Shown: piece by piece, positions 52,966 to 58,571 of the stretch
How the letters are laid out: each line of letters starts with the position of its first letter
Numbering within the stretch: position 1 is the stretch's first letter
NCBI GenBank assembly: GCA_944363715.1
Contig: CALVUX010000012.1
Location: 1 to 58,571, forward strand
Source of the DNA: an uncultured Bacilli bacterium
Lineage (GTDB): Bacteria; Bacillota_I; Bacilli_A; RF39; UBA660
Reading direction: 5' to 3'
Length of the DNA stretch: 58,571 nucleotides
Position numbers and translations under genes: made by a program
Notes under the pieces: model-generated
Told to the model about the DNA's origin: nothing
The model's input: the letters and a program-made list of their open reading frames with translations, nothing else
Database searches by the model: none

Positions 52966-53310
52966 ATGGTTCAGATATTAGATAGTATAGTAAATGTTGA
53001 TAGTGCTTGTTATGGGTTTGATTTTTTGGTAAGAATTATTAAAGATGGGGTATTTCCAATCTTACAAATAGTTATACCTATTATTTTACTTGTACTTTGT
53101 ACTTTTGATTTAGGTAAGGCAGTTATAGGCAGTGATGATAAAGAAAATAAAAAGCTTTTAAAAAGAATAGTTAGAAGACTTGTTTATGCAATATTAATAT
53201 TCTTTTTTATAACTGTTCTTAATTTAATATTTACTATGGTAGGAAGTATTACGGAAAATGATACTTTAGTTAAATGGAGTCAGTGTTGGAATAATCCAAT
53301 GGAACTGTAA
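52966..53310 (+). CDS. VirB2-like two-helix pilin protein 2
   Basis: This 114-residue close paralogue of the preceding protein has Cys in DSACYGFDF, DLGKAVIGSDDKENKK between the two helices, and WSQCW near the end. The order of Cys, helix, basic loop, helix, Cys is unchanged. Two similar pilin genes in tandem could give mixed filaments or condition-specific subunits. The start follows AAGGA. Confidence 0.7.
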   Translation: MVQILDSIVNVDSACYGFDFLVRIIKDGVFPILQIVIPIILLVLCTFDLGKAVIGSDDKENKKLLKRIVRRLVYAILIFFFITVLNLIFTMVGSITENDTLVKWSQCWNNPMEL

Positions 53311-53322
53311 AAAAATATTTAG

Positions 53323-53350
53323 AATAGCATGTATTAATTGCTATTTTTTT
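53323..53350 (+). terminator. Terminator after VirB2-like gene 2
   Basis: AATAGCA (53323-53329) pairs with TGCTATT (53339-53345) and is followed by a run of T to 53350. Confidence 0.75.
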
Positions 53351-53393
53351 ATTCTAATGATATACTAATATCATGATTGAGGTGGAACTTAAT

Positions 53394-54305
53394 ATGAAGA
53401 AGAAAGTTTTGGTTATTCTATTAGTTATTGGTGTTTTAGCTTTTAATATAATTACTGTTAATGCGGATGAGGCATCTAATGAAGTTCATTTATCAGGAAC
53501 TTCTGTTAATTGTGTTTATGCTGATGGTAGTGTTTTTACTAATGAAGATGGCGAACTAAGTGGTTCTTTTACTAGAAATGGACTTAGTTGTAGAAAGACA
53601 GTTTCCTATGATGCTGGTGAATGTCCTGCTTTTGTTTTAGTTCAAACTCCTCATGGTGGTACTTGTAGTGTTACTTTTTCTGAAACAGAAAGAACACCTG
53701 CTTATGTTGAATTAGAAAAGAAAGAGGAAGGATGCTTTTATTATGTGCAACAGGTACGTTATACTTTTACAAGAAATAATGATAGATGGAATGTAACAAT
53801 GAATCCTGATACTGGTAGAAGTGTTGATATTGCAGAAAGTCTTAATGCTACGGAAACTTGTCCAGAAACTATTTATATTAGTTTTCCTACTGGTAATGTT
53901 GTACATTTTGATTTAAATTCTGGTACTGGTGATAACGGTAGTGATAGAAATGAAGATCCAAGTGAAGAAGGTTGGGATGAGTTAGTCACTGATTTTGATC
54001 CTGATGAAGATTTTAATCAAGACATTGATTGTCCAAGCCTTTTAAAAGTTAATACTGAAGGGTCTGTTGGGTGGATGCTTAAGACTATATTAAATTATAT
54101 AAGAATAATAGGACCAATTTTAGTAGTATTACTTAGTGCAATTGATTTTATAAAAGCAGTTGTAGGAACTGATGAGAAGGCAATGAAAGAAGCACAATCT
54201 AAGTTAGTTATTAGATTAGTAGCAGCTGTGTTGTTATTCTTAGTTCCAACGTTAGTTGAATTATTATTATCATTTATTAATGCAACTACTTGTACTTTAA
54301 ATTAA
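53394..54305 (+). CDS. Exported protein with C-terminal VirB2-like domain (paralogue 3)
   Basis: This protein of about 303 residues has a cleavable signal peptide (MKKKVLVILLVIGVLAFNII..., end near VNADEAS). A beta-rich extracellular domain with about seven Cys (about 30-190) and an acidic linker follow. The final 90 residues repeat the VirB2-like pattern: CPSLL, helix, AIDFIKAVVGTDEKAMKEAQSKLV, helix, final TTCTLN. It thus looks like a pilin with a grafted outer domain, perhaps a tip subunit. ATG 53394 follows GAGGTGG; the upstream ATG 53373 precedes that ribosome site. Confidence 0.7.
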   Translation: MKKKVLVILLVIGVLAFNIITVNADEASNEVHLSGTSVNCVYADGSVFTNEDGELSGSFTRNGLSCRKTVSYDAGECPAFVLVQTPHGGTCSVTFSETERTPAYVELEKKEEGCFYYVQQVRYTFTRNNDRWNVTMNPDTGRSVDIAESLNATETCPETIYISFPTGNVVHFDLNSGTGDNGSDRNEDPSEEGWDELVTDFDPDEDFNQDIDCPSLLKVNTEGSVGWMLKTILNYIRIIGPILVVLLSAIDFIKAVVGTDEKAMKEAQSKLVIRLVAAVLLFLVPTLVELLLSFINATTCTLN

Positions 54306-54326
54306 TATACGAGAGGAAGTGTAACT

Positions 54327-56402
54327 ATGTTTAGTGATCCAGGTTGGCTTAATGATTTTTTAAGAACAATTTTTGCAGGGCTAGATAATGTTGGTTATTT
54401 CTTTGTGGAAGGAATATTTAATGTTTTCTTTACTATTGTTAATGCTGACCTTTTTTCTGGCAGTTTAATTAATCAATTTTATACAAGAATACAAATGATA
54501 TTGGGAATTTTAATGATTTTTAGAATCTCTATTACACTTTTACAAATGATTGTTAATCCTGATATGTTTAAAGATAAACAAAAAGGTGCTGGTTCACTTG
54601 TAAAAAGAGTAGCTGTTATGCTCGTTTTGTTAACTTTGATTGTTCCTATTGAGGGCATTTCAGAACATGATCCTAATGATTTAAATCAGCAAATAAGATC
54701 TAATGGTATTTTGTTTGGCTTTTTGTATCAATTTCAAAATAGTGTTGTTCAAGATAATGTTTTAGGGAAACTTATTCTTGGTTCTAATGTTGATAATGTT
54801 CCTGAAGGAGGTAGTAGCGATATTGCTAATATGTCTGACGTAGGTGCTGTTATGTCATCTACAGTTGCTAAAGCTTTTATTAAACCTACATTAAAAAGTG
54901 ATGCTCCTGATGAAATTAATACTCAAGAAGATTATCAAGCAAGTATTGCTTGTCCAGGCGAAGAAGGTGGCGATGTGGGTGCTAGGCCTTATTTCAGTGA
55001 AAACCTTCTTAGAGCGAGTACTCTTGTTAATCATGTTAATGATACTTGTCAATCTGGTAGTGAAGAAGTTTATGTGTTTGATTATACTATTTTAGGGGGA
55101 TTCATTAGTTCTATTGTTATGACGATTATAATAATAGGTTTTACACTTGATATAGCGGTTAGAGCGATTAAATTGGCAATTTTACGTTTAATTGCACCTG
55201 TTCCTATTATTTCTTATATTAGTCCAGGACAAGAAAAAGATGGTGCATTTGGTAATTGGGTTAAGACGTTAACTTCTACTTATCTAAGTTTATTTATTAG
55301 ACTTGCTATAATATATTTTGGTGCATACTTGATTATTGTAATATTTGATGGTGGGTTTAATATTTGGCCAAATGGTACTAGTTTTGCAACTTCACTTCTA
55401 GCATCTATATTTATTATAATTGGTATTTTAGTATTTATGAAAGAAGCTCCAAAGTTTTTCCAAGATATGTTAGGTATTAAAGGTGATGGTAAACTATTTA
55501 GTGGTATTGGTACTATGTTAGGTGCTGCTGCTTTAACAGGTGGACTTGCTGGTTCTATTGCTTCTAATTATAGAGCAGCTCGTGATGAAGTATTAGAAGA
55601 TGGTGGTTCTAAACGTAGGGCTCGTGCTATGGGAGCTTTATCAGGCGTTGGCGGTGCAGTTGGTGGACTTTTTGCTGGAGGTAAAGCTCTTGCTACAGCG
55701 GATAAAAAACAGGCTAGTGCAGTATTCTCAGCAATGCAGAGAAGAAATGCTGTAAGAGCATCTGGTGCTAGTTTGCCTAGACGTGCTATAACTGGTCTTT
55801 CTGCTATGACAGTTGGACAGGCTCCTGGAGCACGAGATGAAGCAAAATTAAAGTTATATGATGACTTTATCAGTAAATCAAAAGCTCAGATTTCAATGGC
55901 TGAAGAAGAAGCATTAAATGATACTATTGCGACAGGTGCTGCAACGGTTAGTGTTGTTACTGGTCGTAATGCAGATGGTAGTTTAATTACACAAACTATG
56001 TCAATTGCTGCAAATTATCGTGATCTTGAAAATAGATTTCAAAATGCACGTGCTAGTGGTGCTTCAACATTTAATCTTAATGGCTTTGAGGTTGAACTTG
56101 ATAGTGTAAATGGAAATGTCTTTGAAGCTTTAAAGAAAGATCAAGCTTACAATTGGGCCCTTGAACAGGCTTCTATGGATCCTAATGATGGTAGATATAG
56201 TAAAAAATTTGCTGGTACTACACAGGAACTTGAATATGCTGCTAGTGCTCTTCAAGTCGAAGTTGATGCTCATAACTATAAAGATGTAAAAGGTAAGATG
56301 GGTGCTGCTATGAATGAAGCTCGTGATGCTAGAACAGATACTAAACGTGAGAGATATAGAGCTGCAGCTAAAGAAGTTGGTGCATCAAGTGGAAAAAAAT
56401 AA
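54327..56402 (+). CDS. VirB6/TrbL-like polytopic membrane protein
   Basis: This 691-residue protein has three N-terminal helices (about 25-110), a long outer loop (about 115-250) and a cluster of helices (about 255-375) with the conserved IRLIAPVPIISYISPGQ-like segment RLIAPVPIISYISPG. A cytoplasmic Gly/Ala/Arg-rich tail of about 290 residues follows. This is the usual build of Gram-positive VirB6 proteins, which form the inner-membrane channel. The long tail is rich in charged helices and could be a docking or regulatory region. It lies 21 nt after the third VirB2-like gene. Confidence 0.8.
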   Translation: MFSDPGWLNDFLRTIFAGLDNVGYFFVEGIFNVFFTIVNADLFSGSLINQFYTRIQMILGILMIFRISITLLQMIVNPDMFKDKQKGAGSLVKRVAVMLVLLTLIVPIEGISEHDPNDLNQQIRSNGILFGFLYQFQNSVVQDNVLGKLILGSNVDNVPEGGSSDIANMSDVGAVMSSTVAKAFIKPTLKSDAPDEINTQEDYQASIACPGEEGGDVGARPYFSENLLRASTLVNHVNDTCQSGSEEVYVFDYTILGGFISSIVMTIIIIGFTLDIAVRAIKLAILRLIAPVPIISYISPGQEKDGAFGNWVKTLTSTYLSLFIRLAIIYFGAYLIIVIFDGGFNIWPNGTSFATSLLASIFIIIGILVFMKEAPKFFQDMLGIKGDGKLFSGIGTMLGAAALTGGLAGSIASNYRAARDEVLEDGGSKRRARAMGALSGVGGAVGGLFAGGKALATADKKQASAVFSAMQRRNAVRASGASLPRRAITGLSAMTVGQAPGARDEAKLKLYDDFISKSKAQISMAEEEALNDTIATGAATVSVVTGRNADGSLITQTMSIAANYRDLENRFQNARASGASTFNLNGFEVELDSVNGNVFEALKKDQAYNWALEQASMDPNDGRYSKKFAGTTQELEYAASALQVEVDAHNYKDVKGKMGAAMNEARDARTDTKRERYRAAAKEVGASSGKK

Positions 56403-56427
56403 TAATATAAAAGGAGTGTGATATATA

Positions 56428-56754
56428 GTGAATAATTATTTAATACCTGCTAATACAAAGAGTGGGCAACTTATTCTTGGTTATTTTAAACCTTTTGATT
56501 TAATATTACTGGGAACTGGGGTTTTGATTTCTCTTGTTATGTTGATGACATTTCCAATGTCTTCCAATTGGCAAGTTATTATCGTAGTATTACCAGGATT
56601 AATTTGTGCTTTTCTAGTTATTCCGATACCTAATTATCATAATATTTTGACAATAATTATAGAAGCTTATAATTTCTTTACTAATAGAAGAAGATACATA
56701 TGGAAAGGTTGGTGTGTTAAAGATGTCAAAGATATCCCAAAACAAAGCAACTAG
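56428..56754 (+). CDS. PrgI/VirB3-like membrane protein
   Basis: This 108-residue protein has two close helices (about 25-70) and a basic aromatic tail (NFFTNRRRYIWKG). The start MNNYLIPANTKSGQLILGYFKPFD matches the PrgI family, the Gram-positive counterpart of VirB3, which couples VirB4 to the channel. GTG 56428 follows AAGGAG at 11 nt. It overlaps the next gene. Confidence 0.85.
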   Translation: MNNYLIPANTKSGQLILGYFKPFDLILLGTGVLISLVMLMTFPMSSNWQVIIVVLPGLICAFLVIPIPNYHNILTIIIEAYNFFTNRRRYIWKGWCVKDVKDIPKQSN

Positions 56755-57283
56755 TCAATATACTGAAGATTGGTTGCCTATTACTGGTATTCAAAATGGT
56801 TATATAATTTGTGAAGGTAAACAGAAAGTTACTGGAGTTAAAATTACTCCTCGTAATATCTTTATTCTAGATCAACAAGATCAAGATAATGTTATGATTA
56901 GTCTTAAAAACTTTTATAATATGATTGATTTTGAGTTTTGGTTAGTTGTTGCTGATAGACCTGTTGATATTTCTGTTTATATGTCACAATTACAATTATT
57001 ATATAATGATGCAACTTCTCCTGCTATTCGCAAGCTTATAATGCAAGATATAGATAAAGGTAATGATTTTGTTAATAATAGTATTGTTGATACTGAATAC
57101 TACATTATGTTTAAAGATACTAGTGAAGATGTTTTACAAAAACGTGTTAGAATGCTTATTAATGGACTTGCAAGCTGTGGACTTAATGCTGCACAAGTTA
57201 GTAATGATGACCTTAGAATAGTTATGGAAAACTTCTTGAATGGAGGAGTTAATACTGAGTTTGGGACGGTGATGCCTGTATGA
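56723..57283 (+). CDS. Separate VirB4 N-terminal domain-like protein
   Basis: This protein of about 186 residues (MSKISQNKATSQYTEDWLPI...) contains GYIICEGKQKVTGVKITPRNIFILDQQDQDNV and a following helical part. These resemble the N-terminal domain of VirB4/TraC-like ATPases, which normally precedes the ATPase core in the same chain. Here it is a separate gene overlapping the next (ATGA), and that gene encodes the rest. It overlaps the PrgI-like gene by 32 nt. It probably forms a stable complex with the ATPase. Confidence 0.6.
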   Translation: MSKISQNKATSQYTEDWLPITGIQNGYIICEGKQKVTGVKITPRNIFILDQQDQDNVMISLKNFYNMIDFEFWLVVADRPVDISVYMSQLQLLYNDATSPAIRKLIMQDIDKGNDFVNNSIVDTEYYIMFKDTSEDVLQKRVRMLINGLASCGLNAAQVSNDDLRIVMENFLNGGVNTEFGTVMPV

Positions 57284-58571
57284 GTATAAGTATAAAAAGT
57301 CAATTAGCACCTAAAGGATTACAATTTAATCCAAGTGATTTCTTTATAAGTGATAAGTATGCAACTATTTTGTCTGTTATATCTTATCCACGTTTTATTG
57401 CACCAGGTTACTTATCAACCTTAACATCTATGAGTGGTATTAAAATAGTTATTAAACATATTCCTGTACCATTTAGTACTATGTCTAAGATGATTAATAG
57501 ACAAGTTGCAGATTTACGTGAGAAATATCGTCAAGAGCATGATCAAACTGCTAAAGAGAGAATTAGACAAGATGCTGAGAGTTTAGAGTCTTTTGTAGCA
57601 ATGTTAGCATCTAGTCAGTCTCGTATCTTTGATTTTCAAATGCATATTATGATAAATGCTGATACTAAAGAAGATTTAGAATTAAAAAAAGTTAATGTTA
57701 AAAACTATTTAGATGCAATGGAACTTAGAGCGGTGTCTTTACGTTTTGAACAAGAGAAAGTTTTGAAGAGTATTTTACCTATCTTTCCTAGTCAAGATAT
57801 AGAAGAGAGAATTGGTACTCCTATACCAACTCCTACTATTGCAGCGATGTATCCTTTTATCTTTGATAGTATTAAAGATCCAGGATTATCTGTTTTACTT
57901 GGAGTAGATTTCTCTGGAGGAGTTATCTTGTTTAATCAATTCCTTTATCAAATAAGAAAAGAAAATAATAGAAATAATGCTAATATGATTATTCTTGGTA
58001 CTTCTGGTAGTGGTAAAAGTACGGCTGCTAAACTATTACTTAGAACTCATATTAGAAATGGTTGTCAGATAGTTGCTATTGACCCTGAAAATGAGTTAGA
58101 AGAGATGACTAGAACTTTTGGGGGAGATGTTGTTGATATTGGTAAAGGTGGAGAATATGGACTTATTAATCCATTAGAAGTTATTATAGATGCTGATGAT
58201 GAAGAGATTAGTCAGGGACTTGGGTATACTGTTTTAACTCGTACATTACAATCTCTTAGAGCTTTTATGAAATATTATGATCCATCTATTGAAGAAGATG
58301 TCTTAAATATGTTTAGTGAGATTGTTCAAGATACTTATAAACGTTTTGGTATAGATTTTAATTCTGATTTCTCTAAATTTACATCTGCTGATTATCCAAC
58401 TTTTTCTGATGTATATGCTACTATTAGAGGTAGACTTATGTCTTTAACTGAACAGACTAGAGAAAAAGATATTATTCAAAATCTTGAACTTAAAATTAGA
58501 CCTTTAATTAAAGAATTAAAATTCTATTTTGATGGTAAGACTACTATAACTGCTGATAGTGATTTTATGGT
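57280..58571 (+). CDS. VirB4-like type IV secretion ATPase (cut by window end)
   Basis: The frame starts at ATG 57280, overlapping the previous stop, and remains open to the last base (430 codons seen). Walker A is GTSGSGKST near residue 240, followed by VAIDPENELEE and GLINPLEVI, typical of VirB4/TraE ATPases. The N-terminal part (about 1-220) holds the usual VirB4 region with a helical stretch (RQVADLREKYRQEHDQTAKE). Walker B and the C-terminus lie beyond the window. VirB4 powers substrate transfer and pilus assembly. Confidence 0.9.
   Translation, partial: MSISIKSQLAPKGLQFNPSDFFISDKYATILSVISYPRFIAPGYLSTLTSMSGIKIVIKHIPVPFSTMSKMINRQVADLREKYRQEHDQTAKERIRQDAESLESFVAMLASSQSRIFDFQMHIMINADTKEDLELKKVNVKNYLDAMELRAVSLRFEQEKVLKSILPIFPSQDIEERIGTPIPTPTIAAMYPFIFDSIKDPGLSVLLGVDFSGGVILFNQFLYQIRKENNRNNANMIILGTSGSGKSTAAKLLLRTHIRNGCQIVAIDPENELEEMTRTFGGDVVDIGKGGEYGLINPLEVIIDADDEEISQGLGYTVLTRTLQSLRAFMKYYDPSIEEDVLNMFSEIVQDTYKRFGIDFNSDFSKFTSADYPTFSDVYATIRGRLMSLTEQTREKDIIQNLELKIRPLIKELKFYFDGKTTITADSDFM

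Noticed and set aside
54898-55095. Second plus-strand frame inside the VirB6-like gene
   Set aside because: Shadow frame within a well-supported gene, with no ribosome site.

Overview
The window is very AT-rich, with standard genetic code (TGG for Trp; TAA, TAG and TGA all used as stops). It looks like a low-GC anaerobic Bacillota chromosome. The evidence is the conserved rpsU-yqfC-yqfD-ybeY-dgkA-era-yqzL-recO-glyS order, the infC-rpmI-rplT and rpsB-tsf blocks, an [FeFe] hydrogenase, an acyl-CoA-dehydratase-type activase, and sporulation-linked yqfC/yqfD. An uncultured gut lineage between Bacilli and Clostridia is plausible, but the sequence alone does not settle this.

Layout. 1-9.6 kb: metabolic and envelope genes, comprising a 3D-domain protein, a three-gene activase/DUF2229 set on the minus strand, an orphan HigA-type regulator, a membrane thioredoxin, a flavodoxin-like reductase broken by an in-frame TAG, and an [FeFe] hydrogenase overlapping a GltD-like flavoprotein. 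An IS200/IS605 insertion follows. 9.7-19.06 kb: an integrative mobilizable element with a DUF3800 protein, a restriction-modification set (two m5C methyltransferases plus an HNH nuclease), a MobV relaxase, an oriT-like region and a large serine recombinase. It is bracketed by an inverted, diverged copy of the 3' half of the resident tRNA-Gly and its downstream sequence. 19.1-22.6 kb: a bacteriocin locus with a twin-HTH regulator, a C39-peptidase ABC exporter, a small membrane protein, two double-glycine-leader peptides and a possible 39-aa immunity protein. 22.6-33.2 kb: the rpsU-to-glyS housekeeping operon, invaded by a degraded rhuM gene and a HAD phosphatase gene, with a PAP2-DgkA fusion near the end. 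33.2-33.5 kb: two convergent candidate small RNAs. 33.6-39.1 kb: translation genes, where ribosomal proteins L20 and S2 both carry the same extra C-terminal SAP/Rho_N-like domain. 39.1-58.6 kb (continuing past the end): a large surface or secretion locus.

That last locus is the most striking part. It carries a nearly complete Tad pilus set (SAF/CpaB-like, CpaF/TadA ATPase, TadB, TadC, TadZ-like, pilin-like proteins) directly followed by a Gram-positive type IV secretion set (three VirB2-like proteins, VirB6-like, PrgI/VirB3-like, a split VirB4). It also has a class B-like sortase, a very large cysteine-rich exported protein and a divergent thioredoxin-like lipoprotein. I infer one envelope-spanning machine in which the Tad ATPase supplies the function of VirB11, an ATPase that Gram-positive type IV systems usually lack. 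Spacing is tight throughout, with intrinsic terminators between the VirB2-like genes that would grade their expression.

All calls are made by eye from sequence. Family names rest on motifs I can point to. Functions of the surface locus, the small RNAs and the ribosomal extensions are inference.
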